NCBI GenBank assembly: GCA_034766995.1
Contig: CM068313.1
Span: forward strand, 55,458,481-55,522,480
Direction of reading: 5' to 3'
Length of the DNA: 64,000 bases
Source: Acanthacorydalis orientalis
Lineage: Eukaryota > Arthropoda > Insecta > Megaloptera > Corydalidae
Below are positions 55,390 through 64,000 of this stretch, piece after piece (within the stretch, counting starts at the first letter, position 1; each line of letters opens with the position of its first letter). The notes under the pieces were generated by a model. That model saw only the letters and a program-made list of their open reading frames with translations, ran no database searches and was not told the origin of the DNA. A program made the translations under genes and the position numbers.

Positions 55390-56175
55390 GAGGTCAGACA
55401 ATTAAGTAATGCGACCGATTTTTTTTCTCTGCCTGTGGTAACACTGCGAACCTGTAACTCCGCGACCGTAATAGCAGATCCCTACTCTCTCGATTGAGAC
55501 CTTGACCACCCTCGTACGATCATTTCTTCGCCAGCTGTTTAGTGTTTTGTAACAACGCGCGAGTAGTGCGTCACGAAAATGGAACAGAGAAATTTAGAGC
55601 AACGGTGCGCGATAAAATTTTGTGCAAAACTCGGCGAAACCGCGACAGAAACTTATGAAAAAGTGCTTAAAGCGTATGGTAGTGATGCCCTGAGTCGTAA
55701 TCAGGTGCTTCGGTGGCATGCCGATTTTAAAAAAGGCCATTTTAAAAAAGGAGATTTTAAAGTGAAAACCATGTTGATTTGCTTCTTCGACAGCAAAGGG
55801 GTGGTTCACAAAGAGTTCGTACCACCTGGACAAACCGTAAATCAAGTATTCTACCGCAATGTACTTGGGAGACTTGGGTTCTGCATCACGACAATGCTCC
55901 CTGTCACAGTGCGTTCAGTGTCTCTCAGTTTTTGGCGTCTAAAGGCATCGCAACGTTACCACATCCGCCCTATTCACCGGACATGTCACCCTGCGACGAG
56001 GGTACTCGGAGAGGTCCCACAAGAAGTGTTTCAGAATTGTTAAGAAAACTGGAAAACTCGCTGGAATAAGTGTATAGATGCGGGAGGGGACTACTTTGAA
56101 GGGGATCGCAGCGATGTACCTTAATTTTTAAATATACTCGATTTTTGAATTTTGTCGCATTACTTGTCTGACCTC

Positions 56176-56176
<1 letters not shown>
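55389..56176 (+). mobile_element. Mariner, internally deleted (CGAGGTCAGACAA family), copy 2
   Basis: The left end is the same as in copy 1 at 20174-21106. The right end lacks four bases of the terminal repeat (TTACTTGTCTGACC instead of TTACTTAATTGTCTGACC). TA lies on both sides, and both flanks are TA microsatellites. At 788 bp it carries at least three internal deletions. Confidence 0.92.
55579..56124 (+). pseudogene. Mariner transposase with three internal deletions
   Basis: It starts MEQRNLEQRCAIKFCAKLGE and keeps the first helix-turn-helix half (YGSDALSRNQVLRWHADFKK). It then jumps to VKTMLICFFDSKGVVHKEFV, losing the second DNA-binding part and the first Asp. A second deletion joins YRNVL to TWVLHHDNAPCHSAF with a frame change. 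A third joins SPDMSPCD to RVLGEVPQEVFQNC. The natural end RSDVP closes at 56122-56124. Copy 1 lacks exactly the N-terminal part that is present here. Confidence 0.9.

Positions 56177-56254
<78 letters not shown>
56177..56254. repeat. (TA)n microsatellite
   Basis: About 38 TA units starting at the mariner target TA. Confidence 0.95.
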
Positions 56255-56260
<6 letters not shown>

Positions 56261-56334
56261 TGTGTGCAGTTCGGTTGATTGACGTTGACGATATCTTATC
56301 CAGCGATGAGTACGTATGCCCCAAGATATATTAA

Positions 56335-57678
56335 CCCTGCGGAGGTCGCGGCTGATCTGACATAAACAAACAAATTGTTTTATTAAATATTCCTACACAT
56401 ATCCAGTGTATAGCTTGGAGCTCATGAGTAGTTACGCATGCATATATTACTAGTGATATTCCGCACTGTTTATGCCGTCGGTTTCATTAAAACACATGTT
56501 ATGTAAAGGTGTGTGATATTTGATAGTAAATTGTATGAGAGATGCCAAGAACTCCGATATCAGTATTGGTTTAGTCTTTTTTTTTTCATTTACCGTTGAA
56601 AATGGCTAAAAAAATATATCGATTGGATAATCCACCAGATATTGAAGAGATTCGGCGAATGTTAATAGAGTCCGATGATGAGAATGATACAGTCGAATGC
56701 GAAAATAAAAGTGATTTAGAAATTGATGATTGTGTGGAAGTTCGCTCAGACGATTCGGATACCGAACAGGATATTTCTAGTGAAGAAAGTGAAGATGAAT
56801 TAGACACGAATGAAGAATATTTTCCTGGAAATAAAAAAGAATCAAAATCGACGAAAAATCCAATAAGAGGACAATTTAGAAGACGGCCGCGGAATATTTT
56901 ATGGCAACTTCCGTTAGTTCAACTAAACGCAATAAATAGCAAGGCAGAACCTGGAACTGCTTTATCACAGATGATATTTTAGATCCGATCTTATCATATA
57001 CGAATAAATGCATCGATTCTATTACGAACCGGTATTCAAGAGAAAAAGATGCTAAACAAATAGACAAAACAGAATTGAAACGATTTTTAACCCTATTATA
57101 TCTAGCTGGTTTACATCGCAACAATCGCCTAAATTTGCAGGATTTATGGGCTACAGATAGCAGCGGTACTGAACTTTTTAGACTTAAGATGTATTTACGG
57201 ACATTTAGATTTATTCACAATTATATCAGGTTTGATGACAAACTTACCCGCTTAGAATGTTTGAAAGTTGACAAATTAGCGGCTGTGAGAGACATTTTCT
57301 CAGAATTTGTAGAAAATTGCAAATTATGCTACTCTATGAGACAGAATGTATCAATAGACGAAATGTTACCTGGGTTTAGAGGCAAATATAAATCAAACTA
57401 TTGAAGATTCCGATTAATTAATGTTAAATGCATTTGTTTAGTTTTATTTTCTTTCATTATCCATGTTTGCGTTATTTTGTAACAAAAATTTTTATTCTTT
57501 ATATTTCTTTGTCTAGTAATTTCTAGATTGTAACTGAAAATAAATAAACCATCATGTATTATATTTGCACTGTTTTTTTTTTCATTTTTATCCCGTTTCA
57601 GCACGTACTAGTAATGAATGTATCTCTGGGATACACACGACCTAAGCTGAAATTTTTTTGACTGCAACCTCCGCGAGA
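56335..57678 (+). mobile_element. Non-autonomous piggyBac, twin copy 2
   Basis: TTAA at 56331-56334 precedes CCCTGCGGAGGTCGCGG. The right end CAACCTCCGCGAGA is followed by CTAA, a one-base change from TTAA. It is nearly identical to 25287-26618 along its whole length, including leader, deletions and tail. Confidence 0.9.
56602..57404 (+). pseudogene. piggyBac transposase, truncated and frameshifted, twin copy 2
   Basis: ATG at 56602 begins MAKKIYRLDNPPDIEEIRRM. The acidic N-terminus stays open past the site where twin 1 has a stop, through RGQFRRRPRNILWQLPLVQL, to a stop at 56980 caused by a frame change shared with twin 1. In the other frame DDILDPILSYTNKCIDSITN leads to LTLLYLAGLHRNNRLNLQDL, FRLKMYLRTFRFIHNYIRFD and MRQNVSIDEMLPGFRGK. 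It ends YKSNY at 57402-57404, the same truncated end as twin 1. The catalytic domain is absent. Confidence 0.88.
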
Positions 57679-57905
57679 CTAAGAATGTTTTTAAATTCGA
57701 AAAATACACGTCAGCGATCGTTATACAACAGAAATAACACCAACATCGACCACACATGTTTTTTAAACATCGCCGTGCCCTTGACAATGAAATAAAACAC
57801 AAAAATGAAATAAACGTCTTATCTACACACTCATTATTTGACATTGATAACGGTATAACAAATAGATACGAACAGGTACGCTCGACGCAACAACGTTTCG
57901 AAATA
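57679..57905. other. Spacer containing the shared flank of short mariner copy 3
   Basis: 57841-57905, read on the minus strand, matches 49654-49723 for about 70 bp (TTTCGAAACGTT ... GTTCGTATCTATTTGTTATA). The rest is not recognised. Confidence 0.75.
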
Positions 57906-57907
57906 TA

Positions 57908-58462
57908 TTAGGTTGGTAGAAAAATAATTGCGGATGATGACCTTCAAATTCATACACATTTCTTAATTTCAGTGGTTCAGAACTGTTGGATGACTAATGT
58001 CTAACTTTTGTGCAAGCTCTCGAATTGTTGTGTGTGGTTCTGAATCAACTAACGCCTTCAGTTGGTCGTTATGAACTGAAGAAAGACGCCTGCGACCTTC
58101 TTCATCTTCAAAGCTCTCGGTCCCAGCACGAAATTTTCGGATCCACCATTGCACCATACGTTCCTTAATAGTACCCACATCAAAAAAGCATCGTTTAGTT
58201 TACGAGCATTTTCTGCTTCTTTACCACCCGTTTTGAACTAATACAAAAAAATGCTCTTATTTGTTTCTGTTCCATCTTTAATTCAATAGCCCAATTTAAA
58301 GCAAAATCAATAATAGAACCTAAGTCGATGTCACCGAAATACAAACCGAAAAATGCACTCTAAAATGATATTAACATGAACACGATGAAATGACACTTTC
58401 ATTGAAAAAATAAGGTTAGAATTCGGAAAACAAAAACCGCAATTTTTTTTCTACCAACCTAA
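57908..58462 (-). mobile_element. Short internally deleted mariner, copy 3 of 3
   Basis: TTAGGTTGGTAGAAAAATAA at the plus-strand left end and CTACCAACCTAA at the right are inverted repeats, with TA at 57906-57907 and 58463-58464. The 555-bp copy has the same internal junction as copy 2 (HTH region to TGTATGAATTTGAAGGTCAT). The left-hand flank is also shared with copy 2. Confidence 0.88.
57969..58275 (-). pseudogene. N-terminal mariner transposase remnant
   Basis: The start ATG lies at 58275 (MEQKQIRAFF), with a frameshift soon after. TIKERMVQWWIRKFRAGTES, SSVHNDQLKALVDSEPHTTI and RELAQKLDISHPTVLNH are open to a stop at 57969. Only the DNA-binding half remains. Confidence 0.8.
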
Positions 58463-58949
58463 TATTTGAAAATTTAAAACGGGATTTAAAAACACACGAT
58501 ACGCAAATGACCGCTATACAACGTGAGACCGGACGCCGTCGACATGTCGGTGATGTGAACGACAGTGGGTGCCACAAAACTGAAGAAATCCAGTCGATCC
58601 CGTTCACTTGTCGATTGACACCCGTTGTCGCTCCGAGATCGAACGTCCGCCTCACGTTTCAATCTATTCGTACAACGATCGACGTCGCCATATTGGCTCA
58701 CACATTCTATTCGATTCATTCATCGTTTGTGAAAACACACACGAACAGACCGCGGAAATAAATATAAACAGAACACGGCCTACCTATGTTCGGCTCGAAC
58801 ATCAGCACGTTTCGCTGCACATCCGCGCTTGTTTTCCCGTCTGGAACGAACTTTTTCCCAGAGCAAAAGACCTCGCTTGTCCTCCACACGGCCACAGCAT
58901 GGCAGACTAAGTGTGCGGATGACCAGACGCCTTCCGTTACCGCCCTCAT

Positions 58950-59440
58950 TATAAAACAGTCGAATGTCACCACGGTCTTGCATACAAATCTGGCAACGAG
59001 GGTCTGAAAACAGTATCTCTTGTTGGTCGAACATTTTAATAATAATCTCCGCCAACACGCTACACCACCCATAAAAGGATACACTCCCTTCTTTATCTCT
59101 CACAGTATAGCGCGAATTTTAAACATGTATTAACAAAGAAAAATATTAAATATGTATAAGTGCACGACATTTATCATCTTTTAATATTCTACATTTTATT
59201 ATTTTTTAATACTCAACTTCCATGAAAATTCGATTAGTAGAAAACGCTATTATTAGAATCATGCTATTATTACAAGAGCGATGACAAGTAAGGTATGGTT
59301 AGATAGAAGTGTATCCCTCTACGGGTGGTACCACGTAGTGGCGGAAATCGTAATTAAAAAGATGGACCAACAAGCGATACCGTTTTCGTCATTGAAATTG
59401 CTATTCATTGCCAGACCTGTATACACAATCATGAATGTCA
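58950..59440. repeat. Diverged inverted repeat, arms about 130-150 bp
   Basis: The minus strand from 59105 (AGTGTATCCTTTTATGGGTG ... ATGTTCGACCAACAAGAG) matches the plus strand from about 59300 (AGTGTATCCCTCTACGGGTG ... ATGGACCAACAAGCG). Translations are alike (SVSFYGWCSVLAEIIIK and SVSLYGWYHVVAEIVIK), but the frames are not otherwise supported. Unit 1 lies at about 58950-59105 and unit 2 at about 59290-59440, head to head with an AT-rich spacer. Confidence 0.72.
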
Positions 59441-59599
59441 CACGTCTGGGTCGGTGGGACGTCACGAGATGTTGAAAAAATTCGACACATGTTCAAATTT
59501 CGATTGAAAATCCAAATCGTTTCAGTAAGCGACAGCGCCGTATCGCAGTCCAATATAACCCGATTAATATTTATCAGATTTTCAACTACGAACAAATGT

Positions 59600-59601
<2 letters not shown>

Positions 59602-59672
<71 letters not shown>

Positions 59673-59673
59673 A
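59602..59673. repeat. (TA)n(GT)n microsatellite
   Basis: TA run followed by a GT run. Confidence 0.95.
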
Positions 59674-60340
59674 GTGTATGTATTGATATTAATGTATATT
59701 TCACGCTGACAATGAGTAAAAGCACTTACATGTGTGTGCGACTATGTTCGAAGTAGATCCACGGACCCGTCCGCCATCTTAACAAATCCCCATCTTCGTT
59801 ACAGTTTCAGTTTCTAATACGAAAATCATGATAAAAAGTTCAGTGCGGAACACGTTGAGCACTAGCAAGGATCCTCGCGGCGTCCGTTCGTCCACCGAGA
59901 ACAACTTCTCTATCGATAGCGTACTTTTTCCAAACAAAAATTCCGAAATAATGACGACCCAAACGTCGCCTGTCACCCACAAACAATACCGATTCGAAAA
60001 CAAACGAGCGTCGAGCGTACAAGCGACCGAGCGACAGTGTGACGTCACGAGATTTCGAAAATTGACGACGAAACACATATTAGAATTTAGATTTCGAAAA
60101 GTCTAGTCGTTTCGCCAGGAGACAATTTACAATGTTTAGATATAAGTTTTATCAGTTCACCAAGTATGGATATTTATATGATACCGTTGCAGGGTCTAAT
60201 ATGAAAATCTTGAAATAAAATTGAGCTATGTGCACGTTCGACACTCGAACAGGATTTTAAATATTTTTTTAAAAAAAATGGTAATATTGGTATTTGAAAA
60301 TCTTAAAACAACAAGAAAATATTTTAATTTAAAATAGAGT

Positions 60341-60343
<3 letters not shown>

Positions 60344-60412
<69 letters not shown>
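60344..60412. repeat. (TA)n microsatellite
   Basis: About 34 TA units. Confidence 0.95.
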
Positions 60413-60413
<1 letters not shown>

Positions 60414-60574
60414 CTATTATATTTAATACATCATAGTTGATAACATACATAGTCTTTTTAAAAAAATAAAAATAATTTCATTGAAAATGGATTATAAACA
60501 TATTGTATTTTTCCTAAATTGAGCTCTATTACCAATGAAACCTTCTTCCGGGAATTGGTCAAAAGAGGCTGGTG

Positions 60575-60580
60575 ATTATG

Positions 60581-60614
<34 letters not shown>
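60575..60614. repeat. (AT)n(GT)n microsatellite
   Basis: Array directly left of the hairpin MITE at 60617. Confidence 0.95.
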
Positions 60615-60616
60615 AT

Positions 60617-60812
60617 GATTCAATTTAGGCTTCTACATAAAAGTATTGAAAGTGGGCGCAAGAATGAAAAAAATCGCATATTATTTTATATTTAGTATTT
60701 TAGTTTAATTCGATACAAAAATACAATTGAACTAAAATACTAAATGGGGATAACATTTTTTTCCAATTTTTGCATTTTTTTAATACTTTTGTTTGGTAGC
60801 CCAAGTTGAATC
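60617..60812. mobile_element. Hairpin MITE of 196 bp
   Basis: GATTCAATTTAGGCTTCTAC at 60617 pairs with the inverted right end GATTCAACTTGGGCTACC (60795-60812). The inner arms pair almost to the centre (TATTTAGTATTTTAGTT at about 60690 with AACTAAAATACTAAAT at about 60729-60745). Nothing is coded. The nearest microsatellites abut both sides. Confidence 0.8.
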
Positions 60813-60820
60813 TCCCTTTA

Positions 60821-60842
60821 TATATATATATATACATACATA
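60821..60842. repeat. (TA)n microsatellite, short
   Basis: TATATATA run followed by CATACATAC. Confidence 0.85.
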
Positions 60843-60899
60843 CAAAAAAAACTACAAGTAGGCCTCATTAAAATTTTAGTATTTTGTGTACCACTAGAC

Positions 60900-61133
60900 A
60901 TGGCTAGTAAATTTGCTAAGAATGAGCTTTTGATTAGAATAGATTTAATAGAAAATAAATCATTATTAATTAGTGAAGCCACTCTGCAGCACTTAATAAG
61001 AGATTATAACCATGACTCGGTATTTTTAAGCGTTCTTAAGACATTTCTTAAACATGCTGTGTACTTAAACAGTGCTTTTTCGTGTATTTACAGACTCTTA
61101 AGACACAAATATATTTATTTAAATAAAACATGA
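60900..61133 (+). CDS. Unrecognised open frame
   Basis: A 77-codon frame beginning MASKFAKNELLIRIDLIENK. It has no recognised domain and is AT-rich in codon choice. It may be a chance frame or a short exon; no splice sites support it. Confidence 0.15.
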   Translation: MASKFAKNELLIRIDLIENKSLLISEATLQHLIRDYNHDSVFLSVLKTFLKHAVYLNSAFSCIYRLLRHKYIYLNKT

Positions 61134-61362
61134 GGTTTGACGTTTTTACACTCAGTTTGTAATACCACAGATAATTGTACATGTTCATTTCTAAACATTC
61201 CTACAATTAGGCTGCACAGTTCTCTAATCATTCGTAATTCAAATAATTAAACGATCACTAATATGTGCATCAATTGAACCATCGACGCATTCTGTTAATT
61301 GAAATAGGTCACCGCTATGCAATATTATTTAACCATTATAAAAGCCATCAATGTAAATATAT

Positions 61363-61486
<124 letters not shown>

Positions 61487-61683
61487 AAGTAACAATTATT
61501 GCTGATTGATAATGATGGGCAATGTTCTAGAATATTTTAGAATAATACATAGAGGAAAATAAAGAAGTATAGCATAAGATGGTTCCAAAAATCCGGACAA
61601 AATGGTAATTTGTTCAGAAAAACATTGAATTTTGAATATTCTACTTATCAAGTAACAACAGTACAATAATCCGTTGATTTATG

Positions 61684-61989
61684 CAGGGTCGAATTTGCAC
61701 TAGATGCCGTCCTGGACCACCAATCAAAGACCGCTCCTCCCAAATTTTGTCCAAATGAATTAAAAGAAATCCGTGACTGTTTGTAATTTTGAAAACATGT
61801 TACATGAATTTCAAAAACAAAATTTAGCTACAGAAATTTTTAGATTTAATTTTTCATTTCACATTTGAGCTACCTGTAAATCGAAATTATGATTGAAAAT
61901 AAAATTTCCATATTTTCAAAATTTGTCGCCCACCAAAATTTACCACTCTGGGCAGTGGCCCATGTTGCCCCTGTCTGAATCCTACGCTG
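61684..61989. mobile_element. Non-autonomous hAT-like MITE, copy 3
   Basis: CAGGGTCGAATTTGC on the left and, inverted, CAGCGTAGGATTCAG on the right. The flanking octamers GATTTATG and GTTTTATG match at seven of eight positions. The interior (GTCCAAATGAATTAAAAGAA, GAGCTACCTGTAAATCGAAA) matches 13979-14357. Confidence 0.82.
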
Positions 61990-61997
61990 GTTTTATG

Positions 61998-62450
61998 TTT
62001 AAATACGTTCTAAAAGAATCAATGAGACCAAACGAGAGATTATATGCTACGTTTCTGCGAACTAGTTTTACTATCGGCTATCGTTTCCAATCCATTTTAC
62101 TGTCCTCTCAATCAAGCTTAAATGGTCGCATTAATTTTCACAAATGAATTCATTTTTCACATCACAAACCATAAAAAAGTTCAATAAATCATTATTAATC
62201 AAATTGTTTGATTGATTGATGCGCATTTTAATGGCGATATCATCATCTTCAGAGCACCAAAATGAAGACAAATCTTATTTTTCTGCATTTTTTGGCACCT
62301 AAATCTGTTTAATATAATTGGTTTGTGATAATTATACGAAAAATAGTGAATTATTATATAAAACAATGAAGTTTGAGCCGATTAAAGTTAAGAAATTTAT
62401 GTAGTAACAAAAATTACTAATAAATATTTAATTATTTCTTATCATTTTTT
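61998..62450. other. AT-rich intergenic stretch
   Basis: Nothing recognised. Confidence 0.45.
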
Positions 62451-62453
62451 TCT

Positions 62454-62455
<2 letters not shown>

Positions 62456-62540
<85 letters not shown>
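62456..62540. repeat. (CT)n(TA)n microsatellite
   Basis: CT run followed by a TA run that reaches the mariner fragment. Confidence 0.95.
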
Positions 62541-62545
<5 letters not shown>

Positions 62546-62885
62546 GATTGATTGATCATATCTATGAAGTTTGATACCCAGACTAACGTTATAAAATTTT
62601 ATTTATAAGAAAATATTTTAAATTAAAACGGTCTCCTTCGAAACCATTCGAAACACTCCCCTGCAGCAGCTACACAGTGTTACCAACGTCTTTTCCACTT
62701 CTCGTTGTAGACACTTTTGAGAATCGCTCTCAGATCAGCGCTCGATTTTTTTTATCTCTTCAATCGTTTAAAAACGGCGTCCTTAGGCTGAATTCTTTAG
62801 TTTTGTAAACGAAAATAAGTCACACGAACCCAAGTTTGGTGAATATAATGGATGGGAAATGGGAATGATTATGTTCTTCCTAAAA
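62541..62885 (-). mobile_element. Mariner 3' fragment (family of 17741-18633)
   Basis: It reads minus-strand WKRRWQHCVAAAG-like sequence (with a stop in this copy) and then FEGDRF near 62700-62620, the usual C-terminus of this mariner type. Interior words (CGAAACACTCCC, AGCTACACA, GAGAATCGCTCT) match 17820-17915. The left end TGAGGATTGATTGATCA is a decayed version of the CGAGGTCTGATCA terminus. Homology ends near 62885, so the N-terminal half is missing. Confidence 0.7.
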
Positions 62886-62889
62886 AACT

Positions 62890-63470
62890 GCTAAGCTAAA
62901 AAGAAAACAAAGTGTAGAAGGGACAAATTTTGCAGCAACACAACTTATACTCAAAGCCTTGTTCAAAATATGTTAACAAGATCCGCCTGATATCTTGTTT
63001 AAAAAATATAAAAGATGGCAGTAAATAATCTATTTTCAATACAAGTTTTACTGTAAGCTTAAGAGGCTGGAATAAAATAGTCTTGCATTCTGAAACATTT
63101 TTTCTTGCTGTAATTGTCTTCTGTAAAATAAAGCAGATAATGTTTGTATGCGAAAGAAGAAATGAATATTCAATAGGTTGCAGTTTTGTTCCAAGAAAAC
63201 CCTCTGTCATCAAACTGATTCACCTTAAGCAGGCTTATTATTATAAAAATATGTTTATAAAAAAAGAAAAGAAAAACAATAATTACGTATCCCCTACAAT
63301 TTATACCATTTTACTATAAAATAAAGCAAAATATTCATTCGACTAGTAGAATGTTAAACTGTTTAAGAATCACTGTTAGTGTTTTTGCACGATTGTCATT
63401 TGAATTTGACAATAGTCTTAAACAATAGTCATACAATTGTATTTATTTGAATTATAAATTGTTTGTTACT
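62890..63470. other. AT-rich stretch, no gene recognised
   Basis: Overlapping frames on both strands (62896-63213 minus, 63083-63319 plus) show no family resemblance. Confidence 0.4.
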
Positions 63471-63485
63471 GTTCTCAAATTACAG

Positions 63486-63524
63486 CAAAAATGAAAGTCG
63501 AAGTGAAAGAGGAATCAAACTTTG
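63486..63524 (+). CDS. Possible first coding exon of a host gene
   Basis: An acceptor-like TTCTCAAATTACAG is followed by CAAAAATGAAAGTCGAAG and so on to TTTG, then a donor GTAAAT. The frame reads MKVEVKEESNF with one base left over. An A-rich context before ATG suits an insect start codon. It is short, so chance cannot be excluded. Confidence 0.3.
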
Positions 63525-63529
63525 GTAAA

Positions 63530-64000
63530 TACATACATTTTTTACCAGAATATATCCATATTGTAGTTTACATGTACAGGTATATGGGTTACATCCGCAA
63601 TTTAAATTATTGTCAAATGTTGATATTTGATAATAAAAGAAAATGAACACAGAACATAATCTGAATAAAACCAAAATAAGAGTTAAATAAACAATTTAAT
63701 TCTTTCTTTTTAATAGAGGCAGAGTTGTAATTTTAGAGGGGTTTTTTCAATAGGTTAATGAATCAAAATATGTATGTAAATATATTGTAAAGCCATGAAA
63801 AATGTAATGTTAACCTCATTATATCTTTACAAATACAACGACCTGAAACATAAACGTTGATTTATACTATCTGCATAGACATGGAGCATGAACAAACCAG
63901 TACTGCACATATAACATTTTTGTTGTACGTACTTAAACGTCCATATTTATACTGAGCGAAATGTGTACACACAGACATATACCGATACCGGTTCATACTA
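63530..64000. other. AT-rich stretch to the window edge
   Basis: Nothing recognised. It would be intron if the exon at 63486 is real. Confidence 0.35.

Larger units (their letters stand above)
58480..60110. other. GC-richer stretch, possible host 5' region
   Basis: CpG-rich, largely unique sequence. The overlapping open frames on both strands (58507-58761, 58716-59084, 58780-59103, 59779-60078) are mutually exclusive and show no family resemblance. A diverged inverted repeat lies within at 58950-59440. Confidence 0.35.

Noticed and set aside
58716..59103. Overlapping 122- and 107-codon minus-strand frames
   Set aside because: Part of the sequence is an inverted repeat with a diverged second copy, and the two frames exclude each other.

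Overview
The window reads as a stretch of insect nuclear DNA, plausibly from an ant or another hymenopteran. It is very AT-rich, has about thirty (TA)n or (AC)n microsatellites, and is packed with old DNA transposons of kinds common in ant genomes: several mariner lineages, Tc1-like elements, at least five piggyBac lineages, hAT and PIF/Harbinger. The species is an inference. I saw no rRNA or tRNA gene, no CRISPR array, no operon-like gene layout and no convincing viral gene. Nearly every long reading frame with recognisable similarity is a broken transposase.

Layout. 0.2-5.8 kb: a Mos1-like mariner, a short internally deleted mariner, a Tc1/mariner-group element split by a hAT insertion, and a truncated mariner. 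6.4-12 kb: a Harbinger fragment, a 2-kb piggyBac ending at TTAA sites, a mariner that runs into a TA microsatellite, and a piggyBac deletion derivative. 12-19 kb: a full-length dead mariner, hAT-type MITEs in a small segmental duplication, a hairpin MITE, a piggyBac with long terminal similarity, and a mariner deletion derivative. 19.9-23.4 kb: a piggyBac carrying two later mariner insertions. 25-30.3 kb: a Tc1 element split by a piggyBac, then a diverged tandem repeat interrupted by a Tc1/mariner-group element and by a nearly intact Himar1-like (irritans) mariner. 31.7-42.5 kb: a second copy of the cecropia-like mariner, a 5'-truncated mariner, a hAT with a nested mariner, a double-ended MITE, a Tc1 fragment and another Tc1/mariner-group element. 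43.6-47.4 kb: a possible Harbinger derivative, a GC-richer stretch and a degenerate tandem array of about 180 bp per unit. 49.1-50.5 kb: a chimeric mariner. 51-60 kb: the least repetitive and most GC-rich part, with one well-formed internal coding exon on the minus strand (51149-51237), a mariner derivative, a second copy of the twin piggyBac and a third short mariner. 60-64 kb: MITEs, a mariner 3' fragment, microsatellites and one possible first coding exon (63486-63524).

How the parts relate. Nested insertions give a relative chronology, and in several cases the target duplication can be read directly: TA for mariner/Tc1, TTAA for piggyBac, 8 bp for hAT. The two least damaged transposases are at 29095-30141 (Himar1-like, one premature stop in an otherwise complete 348-codon frame) and 22030-23059 (one stop plus one frameshift, all three catalytic aspartates kept). 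Several families survive here only as short or internally deleted copies that must have been moved by a transposase made elsewhere. The host gene content is probably one or more introns and 5' regions. The exon at 51.2 kb, together with GC-rich sequence upstream of it on the minus strand, is the best sign of a real host gene.
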